From Neptuniibacter sp. (GTDB lineage: Bacteria; Pseudomonadota; Gammaproteobacteria; Pseudomonadales; Balneatricaceae): a stretch of DNA of 15,232 nucleotides. This document shows positions 1 through 5,900 of the stretch, one piece after another. Location: the NCBI GenBank assembly GCA_030149405.1, contig JASBRM010000013.1:1-15232 (forward strand), given 5' to 3'. The translations under genes were made by a program, and so were the position numbers. Below the pieces are notes generated by a model. The model ran no database searches and was not told the origin of the DNA. It was given only the letters and a program-made list of their open reading frames with translations. Position 1 is the first letter of the stretch. Every line of letters starts with the position of its first letter.

Positions 1-239
1 ATCGGATTATTACGCGTAAGTGTCTTCGGGTAATTAACCTTACTTCCATCCATATAGAAAGTAAGACCCCGGCGACACTGAAAATCACCAAATGGCTCCA
101 TGTTAAAGAGTTTATCGGGCTCACGACCACTGAAAAGATAATCGACCTTAACGCCCTCTTTCTCTAATGCAGGCGCCATCACCCGTGCTCTTGTTATGTG
201 GCCATTACCTGTGGCCTGAACACCGTATAAGATTTTCAT
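1..239 (-). CDS. MJ1255/VC2487-type glycosyltransferase, N-terminal part (cut by window edge)
   Basis: An open frame begins with ATG at 239 and runs off the left edge, giving 79 codons. It starts MKILYGVQATGNGHITRA, a glycine- and histidine-containing first strand and loop typical of GT-B fold glycosyltransferases. It continues with GRE and MEPFGDF motifs that I recognise from the MJ1255/VC2487 glycosyltransferase family. The family is thought to transfer a sugar from a nucleotide donor, but donor and acceptor are not defined and the donor-binding C-terminal domain lies outside the window. The gene starts 12 bp after the stop of the PAP2 phosphatase gene on the same strand, so the two very probably form one operon. 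No good Shine-Dalgarno sequence is visible, which fits translational coupling. Coupling to a lipid phosphatase and an upstream PhoB-type site suggest a role in glycolipid or envelope glycan synthesis; that is inference. Confidence 0.8.
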   Translation of the reverse strand, partial: MKILYGVQATGNGHITRARVMAPALEKEGVKVDYLFSGREPDKLFNMEPFGDFQCRRGLTFYMDGSKVNYPKTLTRNNP

Positions 240-251
240 ATGATTATCTGA

Positions 252-782
252 TTAGAAAACAACTGGCAGAAAATGAATCGCAATGGCTGCACTGGACACA
301 CCCAACAGTGCACCCGCTGCAATATCTGACGGGTAATGCACCCCCAATAACACTCTTGAAAGACCAACAAGTACGGCTATTGAGTAAGCGAATCCGGCAA
401 AAGCAGGATAAAACTCAGCAATCAATGTAGCAAATACAAACGCAGCAGCTGAGTGACCGGATGGAAAGCTGAATTTATCTGAAGGAACGATATAAGCTTC
501 AAACGGCAAGATATCACAGGGGCGATCGCGTTTGATGGTGTTTTTCAAAACCAGATAAACCGGAAGCTCTATCGCATAAGCCATCAATCCAGCGATAAAG
601 AACATCAAACCAAATACCGGTTCAAATACTGCGAGGGAAAGACCCAATACCAGATACAAACCGCCATCTCCAATTCGAGAAACCTGACGGCTTACTTTGG
701 CAATTTCTGAAGCACGAGGAAGACCCAGGCACCAGTTAAAGGCGAAAAGGTCAAAAGTAGTCAGTAATTTGATGGCACTCAT
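252..782 (-). CDS. PAP2-family membrane phosphatase
   Basis: This is a 176-residue membrane protein with the three signature motifs of the PAP2 (type 2 phosphatidic acid phosphatase) superfamily. They are K80 followed by RP at 87-88, PSGH at 107-110, and SR at 142-143 with H149 and D153. H110 and H149 are the expected general acid and phosphohistidine nucleophile. Hydrophobic stretches at about 43-82, 112-140 and 153-174 give roughly four to five membrane segments, with the active site on the periplasmic face in known relatives. Possible substrates are phosphatidic acid, phosphatidylglycerol phosphate or undecaprenyl pyrophosphate; the sequence alone does not decide. A strong GGAGG ribosome site lies 6 nt before the ATG. 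The gene follows a PhoB-like array and precedes a glycosyltransferase gene, so a diacylglycerol-supplying role under phosphate limitation is attractive but unproven. Confidence 0.9.
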   Translation of the reverse strand: MSAIKLLTTFDLFAFNWCLGLPRASEIAKVSRQVSRIGDGGLYLVLGLSLAVFEPVFGLMFFIAGLMAYAIELPVYLVLKNTIKRDRPCDILPFEAYIVPSDKFSFPSGHSAAAFVFATLIAEFYPAFAGFAYSIAVLVGLSRVLLGVHYPSDIAAGALLGVSSAAIAIHFLPVVF

Positions 783-814
783 TGGAAGCCTCCAGATACT
801 CTTTCATAAACGAA

Positions 815-870
815 ATAATGAGCATCAAAAGTGACATTCCAGTGAATGCGGATTGACAGTTTTATGACAT
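815..870 (-). promoter_or_regulatory. Candidate PhoB-dependent promoter: four-unit Pho box array plus -10
   Basis: Read on the minus strand, four 7-mers begin exactly 11 bp apart: ATGTCAT (864-870), CTGTCAA (853-859), CATTCAC (842-848) and ATGTCAC (831-837). The known Pho box is two CTGTCAT-type 7-mers separated by 4 AT-rich bases. The first pair, with its AAAA spacer, matches the 18-bp consensus at 16 positions. The last unit ends 10 bp before CATTAT (815-820), a 4-of-6 match to the -10 consensus. That is the spacing used when PhoB replaces a -35 element. The predicted start, near 808, would leave a leader of about 25 nt carrying the GGAGG site of the PAP2 gene. Binding by PhoB is inferred from pattern only. 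Confidence 0.75.
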
Positions 871-881
871 AGTGAAAAAGC

Positions 882-1814
882 TTATAGCGCGGCCGCGGCC
901 ATCTCTTTTACAAACTTTTTCTCAAACCATTGCGCAGCTAGCAAGGCCACCAGCTCGGGCTTGAGGAAAGGCACCATATGCCCTTGCTTTTCCATTACGA
1001 CCAGGTCCATAGGTTGTTCACAGAACTGCATAATTCTTTTTGAGTATTCCAATGGTAAAACTTCGTCATGTTCACCGTGCAGTATGCCTGTTTCGAAAGC
1101 ATGTTCTTTATCAACAAGCTTACATCTGTGAGTAAAAAGACTGGATAAGGTGCTTAATGGGTAGTCAAAAACCATAAGAGGGTCACGATTTATCTCGCTA
1201 CCCGCAGGGTGCCCTTTAAGTAACTGGTTGTAATCAACAAAGGTTTTTAATGGGATTTTTAAGCCCGGCATAAATAAAGAAGAAGCCCAGGTCCAGTTCC
1301 ACCCCATTCTATAGTGAAGATCTGGCGCAACATCTGGGACAAGCAAAGTTCCACATAAAACCGCAGAGAAGCGTTTATCAGAAGCAGCCGCTGCCACTGC
1401 CAGCAAAGCTCCTATTGAGTAGCCATAAATACCAAAAGGCCCCTGATAGCGTTGCTGCAACACATCCAACACAGACGAAACAGCCTGACACATCTGTGCA
1501 ACGGTATACTTACCTCGTGACCCACCTGAATAGCCATGGCCCAACGGATCAATTCCCACCACGTTGTAACCCTGCTGAGAGAGTTTGTATAACATCTCAG
1601 CATAGAGTTCAGAATAAGTACCAATTCCTGGAAGGAACAGAATAGTCGGTGCATCTTCAGCGAACTCATATAACTCACAATGAATTCCACTTTCCCCAAC
1701 CGCAAAAGCGGTACGATGCTTTAGGTAGTCCTCAATTTTGAGCTTTTCTCTCAAAGAAAGGCGGAAGCTGCAATTTTCATGGGATAAAACGGGTGGCCTA
1801 ATCTGTACAGACAT
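882..1814 (-). CDS. Alpha/beta hydrolase, monoacylglycerol lipase-like (S33 type)
   Basis: A 310-residue alpha/beta hydrolase. The LPGIG loop at 61-65 is the likely oxyanion-hole region and DPLGHGYSGG at 89-98 is the usual strand-loop before the nucleophile. GYSIG at 131-135 puts the nucleophile at S133. GEHDEVLP gives D250 and GHMVPF gives H279, completing a Ser-Asp-His triad. The cap between about 160 and 240 is rich in aromatic residues, as in lipid esterases. There is no signal peptide, so it is probably cytoplasmic. The substrate is not evident; monoacylglycerol or lysophospholipid esters are plausible. The start lies 11 bp after the mutM stop with a GAGAG site in the gap, so it is co-transcribed with mutM. 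An odd alanine-rich tail (AAAAL) ends the protein. It could also act with the lipid-type genes that follow. Confidence 0.85.
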   Translation of the reverse strand: MSVQIRPPVLSHENCSFRLSLREKLKIEDYLKHRTAFAVGESGIHCELYEFAEDAPTILFLPGIGTYSELYAEMLYKLSQQGYNVVGIDPLGHGYSGGSRGKYTVAQMCQAVSSVLDVLQQRYQGPFGIYGYSIGALLAVAAAASDKRFSAVLCGTLLVPDVAPDLHYRMGWNWTWASSLFMPGLKIPLKTFVDYNQLLKGHPAGSEINRDPLMVFDYPLSTLSSLFTHRCKLVDKEHAFETGILHGEHDEVLPLEYSKRIMQFCEQPMDLVVMEKQGHMVPFLKPELVALLAAQWFEKKFVKEMAAAAL

Positions 1815-1825
1815 ATAACTCTCAA

Positions 1826-2638
1826 TCAGCGTTGGCAGTGCTTACAGAAGACTGTTGCACGCTGCCCTAAGCGCACTTCGGTAAGAGGGCTCAGGCAGTT
1901 AACACATGGCTGACCTTTTCGACCGTACGCATTCAATTTTTGTTTAAAGTAGCCTGGTTTTCCATCTCCACCTACAAAATCCTTCAGGGTTGTTCCGCCC
2001 TGCTCAATCGCAAAGGACAGCACTTTTTTAATTTCTTCGACTAATCCCGTTAACCGTTGTAAAGAGATATTTCCTGCAGACCGTCGAGGATCAATTCCGG
2101 CAGAGAACAATGCCTCCGTCGCGTAAATATTACCCACCCCCACAACAACATGACTGTCCATTATCACCTGTTTTATTGCCGCTTTGCGTCCATTACAACA
2201 GTTTTTAAGATACTCTGCTGTAAAGTCTTCACTCAGAGGTTCTGGCCCCAGTTTGTACAACAACTCATGATGCTCTCCATCTGGCTGCCACAAAACTGAA
2301 CCGAATCGTCTCGGATCCGTTAAACGCAGAACTTTGCCATTGGAAAAACAAAAATCCACATGATCATGCTTTTCCGGCGCCTTATCACTATCAACAATTC
2401 TAAGGCTTCCTGACATTCCCAAATGGACCAATACCGTTCCACTTTCAACGTGTAAAAGAATATATTTTCCGCGCCTCGAAATCTCTTTAATCACCTTTCC
2501 TTCGACTTCTGACTTAAGAAAGTCAGGAACAGGCCATCTTAGATTTGGATTACGGACAGTAAGGGAAGCTACAACCTGATGTTCAATATGCGGTTCAATA
2601 CCGCGGCAAGTTGTTTCTACTTCAGGTAGTTCAGGCAT
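1826..2638 (-). CDS. mutM: Formamidopyrimidine-DNA glycosylase (Fpg)
   Basis: This 270-residue protein is a bifunctional DNA glycosylase/AP lyase that removes 8-oxoguanine and formamidopyrimidines in base excision repair. After loss of Met1 the mature N-terminus is Pro, the Schiff-base nucleophile, followed by Glu (MPELPEVE). Lys58 in RRGK matches the conserved catalytic lysine. DPRRFG at 108-113 supplies the arginines that fill the helix gap. The helix-two-turn-helix holds N170 in VGVGNIY. The C-terminal zinc finger is intact, with Cys245, 248, 265 and 268. Length matches the E. coli protein (269). No clear Shine-Dalgarno precedes the ATG. In E. coli mutM directly follows rpmG; here an antiporter gene on the opposite strand separates them, so mutM must have its own promoter in the 2639-2774 gap. 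Confidence 0.97.
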   Translation of the reverse strand: MPELPEVETTCRGIEPHIEHQVVASLTVRNPNLRWPVPDFLKSEVEGKVIKEISRRGKYILLHVESGTVLVHLGMSGSLRIVDSDKAPEKHDHVDFCFSNGKVLRLTDPRRFGSVLWQPDGEHHELLYKLGPEPLSEDFTAEYLKNCCNGRKAAIKQVIMDSHVVVGVGNIYATEALFSAGIDPRRSAGNISLQRLTGLVEEIKKVLSFAIEQGGTTLKDFVGGDGKPGYFKQKLNAYGRKGQPCVNCLSPLTEVRLGQRATVFCKHCQR

Positions 2639-2774
2639 AAAAACAGTTGTTAACTCAAGGCTTAAACAGGCTGTACAGTAACATAAAAGCTCAAATAATA
2701 CGTTTAAGCTTCTCCAAGATGGTACAAGCTATGCTACATTCTCCTGATGATTTTATAAGGTCAGTTGTCTGAAT
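2639..2774. other. Divergent promoter region of mutM and the antiporter gene
   Basis: These 136 bp must hold the promoters of both divergent genes. On the plus strand TGCTACATT (2732-2740 region) resembles an extended -10, but no good -35 is seen. On the minus strand TTAAAC and TATGTT at 16-bp spacing are a weak pair for mutM. A CTGTACAG palindrome lies at 2671-2678. None is strong enough to call as a site. Confidence 0.4.
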
Positions 2775-4370
2775 ATGGATTTTATCTGGATTGTTTTTGC
2801 CTTTGTTTGTGGTTATGCCCTGCGTTTAATCGACATGCCTCCACTTATCGGGTACTTATTTGCAGGTTTTTTCCTGCATTTTCTTGGTGTAGAAGCAGAT
2901 GCCAGCCTTAAGACCCTAGCTGACCTCGGCATTACATTAATGCTGTTTACCATTGGCTTGAAACTGGACGTAAAAGATCTGTTCAAGACAGAAGTATGGG
3001 CGGGCACGCTGTCACATATGCTGTTATGGTCTTTGCTCGGTATTAGCTTTTTCCTGCTACTGGCAACCCTATCAATCCCGTATTTCACTGACCTCGACCT
3101 CCAATCTGCAGCGCTGATCAGTTTCGCTTTAAGTTTCAGCAGTACGGTTTGTATTGTTAAATTGCTGGAAGAAAGTGGTGAAATGAAAACCCGCCATGGC
3201 CAACTGGCTATCGGCGTTTTAGTCATGCAGGACATAGTGGCGGTGCTTTTTCTGGCATCAGCAACAGGCAAAGTGCCTTCTGTTTGGGCACTGGCATTAT
3301 TCGGATTAGTATTTGTCCGGCCAGTATTCAACCATATGCTGATGCGGGCAGGTCATGGTGAGCTACTCCCGCTTGCAGGCTTTTTCCTTGCGTTTGGTGG
3401 TTATGAATTATTCAACTTAGTCGGCATCAAAGGGGATCTTGGTGCCCTGATCTTCGGCATGCTTCTTAGTTCACATCCTAAAGCCAGCGAGCTGACAAAG
3501 TCCCTACTCAGTTTCAAAGACATCTTCCTGATTGGCTTCTTTCTATCCATTGGTTTTACCGCTCTACCAAGCTGGTCAATGATGGGGATTGCAACAATAC
3601 TGGCGATATTGATTCCTCTGAAGTACATCTTGTTCTTTGGAATTTTCAGCCGTTTACATCTAAGAGGCCGAACCTCTTACCTGACTGCACTCGCCCTGAG
3701 TAACTTCAGCGAATTCGGCCTTATCGTGGCCTACCTCTGTGTTGATAATGGCTGGCTATCGAACGAGTGGCTGGTCATTCTGGCTCTGGCGGTATCCCTA
3801 TCCTTTATTCTTACCAGCCTGGTCTATCGTTCTGCCCATTCAATCTATCTGCTTTATAAGGATCGGATTAAATCATTTGAAACGGATACTCCCCTTCCCA
3901 GCGATATTGTTCACCAGCCAAAAGGCTCTGAAATTCTGGTCATCGGCTTAGGCCGGGTAGGTAAAGGCGCCTTTAATGCATTACATAGCATGGTGGGAGA
4001 TAAAGTCTGGGGAATGGATGCTGACAGAACACGTATAGAAAAATATCAGTCTAAAGGCATGCATGTATTCTATGGTGACGGTGAAGACGCTGACCTATGG
4101 AATCGCATGGACACTCAGGAGCTTAAACTGGTTTTGCTTGCCCTACCCTCCATCGATGACATCCTCAATATCGCCGAGCAATTACAGTTCGCCAATTATA
4201 AGGGTGAGATCGCAGCGATTGCCCGATTCCCGGATGAGCATGACCAGCTTGTGGAAGGCGGTATCGATAAAGTATTCAACTTTTATACTGAAGCCGGTTT
4301 CGGTTTTGCAGAAGAAAGTCTGGAATTGATCGGTTATACGCAACAAAAACCAGAGTTAAAAGAAGCATAG
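2775..4370 (+). CDS. CPA2 cation:proton antiporter with TrkA-N domain (KefB/YbaL-like)
   Basis: A 531-residue two-part protein. Residues 1 to about 360 form a CPA2-type membrane antiporter with roughly 10-12 hydrophobic segments. They include LGITLMLFTIGL at 51-62, the SFSSTVCIVKLLEE region at 120-133, and MQDIVAV at 151-157, whose D153 is a likely ion-binding residue. Residues from about 385 form a cytosolic Rossmann RCK/TrkA-N domain, with GLGRVGKG at 391-398 and the acidic residue D415 at the end of the second strand, as expected for NAD(H) binding. Relatives exchange K+ or Na+ for protons and are gated by nucleotide or thiol adducts. Whether this one answers to glutathione adducts like KefB/KefC is unknown. 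The ATG has only a distant AAGG about 14 nt upstream. The gene stands alone, divergent from mutM and convergent with rpmG. Confidence 0.9.
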   Translation: MDFIWIVFAFVCGYALRLIDMPPLIGYLFAGFFLHFLGVEADASLKTLADLGITLMLFTIGLKLDVKDLFKTEVWAGTLSHMLLWSLLGISFFLLLATLSIPYFTDLDLQSAALISFALSFSSTVCIVKLLEESGEMKTRHGQLAIGVLVMQDIVAVLFLASATGKVPSVWALALFGLVFVRPVFNHMLMRAGHGELLPLAGFFLAFGGYELFNLVGIKGDLGALIFGMLLSSHPKASELTKSLLSFKDIFLIGFFLSIGFTALPSWSMMGIATILAILIPLKYILFFGIFSRLHLRGRTSYLTALALSNFSEFGLIVAYLCVDNGWLSNEWLVILALAVSLSFILTSLVYRSAHSIYLLYKDRIKSFETDTPLPSDIVHQPKGSEILVIGLGRVGKGAFNALHSMVGDKVWGMDADRTRIEKYQSKGMHVFYGDGEDADLWNRMDTQELKLVLLALPSIDDILNIAEQLQFANYKGEIAAIARFPDEHDQLVEGGIDKVFNFYTEAGFGFAEESLELIGYTQQKPELKEA

Positions 4371-4395
4371 AACCCGTAGCGGTAGAGCTAAAAAC

Positions 4396-4424
4396 AAAAA
4401 ACCCGGTCATAGCCGGGTTTTTTT
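4396..4424. terminator. Bidirectional intrinsic terminator between the antiporter gene and rpmG
   Basis: ACCCGG (4401-4406) and CCGGGT (4413-4418) form a GC-rich stem around a 6-nt loop. An A-run before it and a T-run to 4424 extend the stem and give a U-tract on either strand. It lies between the convergent antiporter (stop 4370) and rpmG (stop 4440), so it can end both transcripts. Confidence 0.9.
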
Positions 4425-4439
4425 AAGTCTGAATTCAAA

Positions 4440-4607
4440 TTACTTGATTTTAGACTCTTTGTATTCAACGTGCTTACGAACAACTGGATCGTACTTTTTG
4501 AACACCATCTTATCTGGAGTGTTACGCTTGTTCTTATCAGTTGTGTAGAAGTGACCAGTACCTGCTGATGAAACCAGCTTGATCTTTTCGCGTGCGCCTT
4601 TAGCCAT
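4440..4607 (-). CDS. rpmG: 50S ribosomal protein L33 (bL33)
   Basis: A 55-residue reading frame starts [20 protein letters not shown] and ends KESKIK, nearly identical in plan and length to E. coli L33. It is a component of the large ribosomal subunit near the E site. There are no cysteines, so it is the zinc-independent form. An AAGGAG ribosome site lies 7 nt before the ATG. It starts 11 bp after the rpmB stop on the same strand, so the two form the classical rpmBG operon. Transcription should end at the terminator at 4396-4424. Confidence 0.97.
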   Translation of the reverse strand: MAKGAREKIKLVSSAGTGHFYTTDKNKRNTPDKMVFKKYDPVVRKHVEYKESKIK

Positions 4608-4618
4608 GATTCAGCTCC

Positions 4619-4855
4619 TTATACTTTGATGCCGTTGGCACGAACATCAGCAAGAACTGCGTCGATACCTTTTTTATCGATGATACGCATGCCTTTAGAA
4701 GAAACGCGCAGGCGAACGAATTTGTTTTCGCTCTCTACCCAAAAACGGTGCCAGTGCAGGTTTGGCAGAAAACGACGGCGTGTTTTACGCTGTGAGTGGG
4801 AAACGTTGTTCCCTGTAACTGGGCGCTTGCCAGTTACCATGCAAACTTTAGACAT
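4619..4855 (-). CDS. rpmB: 50S ribosomal protein L28 (bL28)
   Basis: A 78-residue protein of exactly the E. coli L28 length. It starts [17 protein letters not shown] and contains the basic block [14 protein letters not shown], typical of this rRNA-binding protein of the large subunit. Only one cysteine is present, so it is the zinc-free form. GGAAGG lies 8 nt before the ATG. It is the first gene of rpmB-rpmG and is preceded by its own promoter (5020-5048) and a leader of about 157 nt with a predicted fold at 4909-4957. radC lies upstream on the same strand, as in E. coli. Confidence 0.97.
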   Translation of the reverse strand: MSKVCMVTGKRPVTGNNVSHSQRKTRRRFLPNLHWHRFWVESENKFVRLRVSSKGMRIIDKKGIDAVLADVRANGIKV

Positions 4856-4908
4856 ATTAATAGCCTTCCAAAATTAATGGTTACGAATCTGTCCTTTCAT
4901 TATTTATT

Positions 4909-4957
4909 GGAACGGTGATCAGGCGTTATCTGCACTCGTCAGATTCCCTACCATTCC
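4909..4957 (-). promoter_or_regulatory. Structured RNA element in the rpmB-rpmG leader
   Basis: In the minus-strand transcript GGAAUGGU (4950-4957) can pair with ACCGUUCC (4909-4916), eight pairs including one G-U. Enclosed in this is a second hairpin, AUCUG (4940-4944) with CAGAU (4928-4932), around a 7-nt loop. The two helices are separated by 5 unpaired bases on one side and 11 on the other. The element ends about 53 nt before the rpmB start. Leaders of ribosomal protein operons often bind one of their products to control translation; that role here is inference, and I cannot match this fold to a named RNA family. Confidence 0.45.
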
Positions 4958-5019
4958 TCAGGCGGAGCGTCCCGTAACTAGACAAGAAACCGAACCGGAG
5001 TGTGGACAGAAGGTCGCGC

Positions 5020-5048
5020 ATTATACACAAGTGATTTTAATTTAACCA
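5020..5048 (-). promoter_or_regulatory. rpmB-rpmG promoter with GC-rich discriminator
   Basis: On the minus strand a perfect TATAAT (5020-5025) is followed by GCGCGACC, a GC-rich discriminator typical of promoters under stringent (ppGpp/DksA) and growth-rate control. The -35 at 17-bp spacing, TGGTTA (5043-5048), is weak, but the DNA just upstream is AT-rich and could act as an UP element. The predicted start near 5013 lies about 157 nt before rpmB. Placement between radC and rpmB fits a dedicated ribosomal protein promoter. Confidence 0.7.
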
Positions 5049-5064
5049 GTAATTTTCAAAGCCA

Positions 5065-5745
5065 TTAACTGAGAAGCAATCCTCTTTCTGCAAACGAGAT
5101 GACCTCAGTGTCACCAATCACCATATGATCTAAAACCCGGACCTCGATGCCCTCTAATAATTGTTTCAGTTTCGCTGTGATCTGATGATCGGCCTGGCTG
5201 GGCTCAGCCACTCCGGACGGGTGGTTGTGCGCAAGAATAACTGCTGCGGCATTATGCTGAAGCGCCCGGGCAATCACTTCTCTGGGATAAACCGCTGAGG
5301 CATTAATAGTGCCCCAGAAAAGTTCTTCAAAACAGATGACCCGATGTTTGTTATCCAGAAACAAACATGCAAATACTTCCCGATTCTGGTGGCGCATTCG
5401 ACTGGAAAGAAAATCCCGTACTTGCTGTGGATTTTCAAGCGCATTACCTTTTTCCAGACCTGATTGCAGATAGCGGCGACTCATTTCAAGAACAGCCTGA
5501 AGCTGTACATACTTAGCCAGCCCGAGGCCATAAGCAGAACAAAACTTTTTTTGCGGACTTTCCAGTAGCTCCCTTAAACCACCAAAACTGATTAATAATT
5601 CTCTTGAAAGATCAACCGCACTCTTACCCTTCACTCCCGTCCGCAAAAAGATCGCGAGCAGTTCAGCATCAGATAATGAAAAAGCGCCCTGGTTGATTAA
5701 TTTTTCGCGCGGCCGTTCAGATTCTGGCCAATTTGCTATAGACAT
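5065..5745 (-). CDS. radC: RadC-family JAMM/MPN+ domain protein
   Basis: This 226-residue protein starts [16 protein letters not shown], the usual RadC N-terminus. A helix-hairpin-helix-like part includes GLGLAK at 73-78. The C-terminal JAMM domain carries E140/E141 and the metal motif HNHPSG with H173, H175 and D186, so a metal-dependent hydrolase site looks intact. The cellular role is uncertain: the old claim of a DNA-repair function in E. coli was withdrawn, and family members are linked to natural competence or occur on mobile elements. The frame is open to an ATG at 5805, but the start at 5745 has an AAGGAG site 5 nt upstream and matches the family start. It shares a 155-bp gap with the divergent coaBC and is followed by rpmB on the same strand. 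Confidence 0.92.
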   Translation of the reverse strand: MSIANWPESERPREKLINQGAFSLSDAELLAIFLRTGVKGKSAVDLSRELLISFGGLRELLESPQKKFCSAYGLGLAKYVQLQAVLEMSRRYLQSGLEKGNALENPQQVRDFLSSRMRHQNREVFACLFLDNKHRVICFEELFWGTINASAVYPREVIARALQHNAAAVILAHNHPSGVAEPSQADHQITAKLKQLLEGIEVRVLDHMVIGDTEVISFAERGLLLS

Positions 5746-5750
5746 AACAA

Positions 5751-5756
5751 CTCCTT
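5751..5756 (-). promoter_or_regulatory. Ribosome binding site that fixes the radC start
   Basis: On the minus strand AAGGAG lies 5 nt before the ATG at 5745. It supports this start over the in-frame ATG at 5805, which has no comparable site and would add 20 residues foreign to the family. Confidence 0.8.
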
Positions 5757-5844
5757 TTGATAATCCATCAATCCATGATGATTTCCTCAGATACAATCTA
5801 CGCAATATGTTCTAAAAATGGTATGGTAAGCGTCCATTTTTTGT

Positions 5845-5869
5845 TGTCAGAATCCCTCAGGGCCTGACA
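5845..5869 (+). repeat. Inverted repeat in the radC/coaBC divergent region
   Basis: TGTCAG (5845-5850) and CTGACA (5864-5869) are perfect inverted copies 13 bp apart, with an inner CCC/GGG pairing (5854-5856 with 5860-5862). No T-run follows, so it is not an intrinsic terminator. It could be an operator for the divergent radC and coaBC genes or a hairpin in the coaBC leader. No convincing -35/-10 pair was found nearby. Confidence 0.4.
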
Positions 5870-5900
5870 CCATTCCCAGAGATATCAACAGTTGGCAAGT

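Noticed and set aside
2671..2678. CTGTACAG palindrome as a possible LexA (SOS) box before mutM
   Set aside because: A LexA box needs CTG-N10-CAG over 16 bp; this palindrome has only 2 bp between the arms.
2813..3331. Long open frame antisense to the antiporter gene
   Set aside because: It is a shadow of a well-supported gene, with no recognisable domain, and lies fully inside it.
4874..4900. Eight-codon mini-ORF (MKGQIRNH) in the rpmB leader, minus strand
   Set aside because: It has no ribosome site and no codon pattern suggesting attenuation, so a chance ATG is more likely.
5746..5805. Upstream radC start (ATG at 5805)
   Set aside because: The ATG at 5745 has an AAGGAG site and matches the family N-terminus; the extra 20 residues do not.
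5892..5900. TTG start for coaBC
   Set aside because: The ATG at 5901 aligns the catalytic residues with E. coli numbering and is the more usual codon, though the TTG cannot be excluded.
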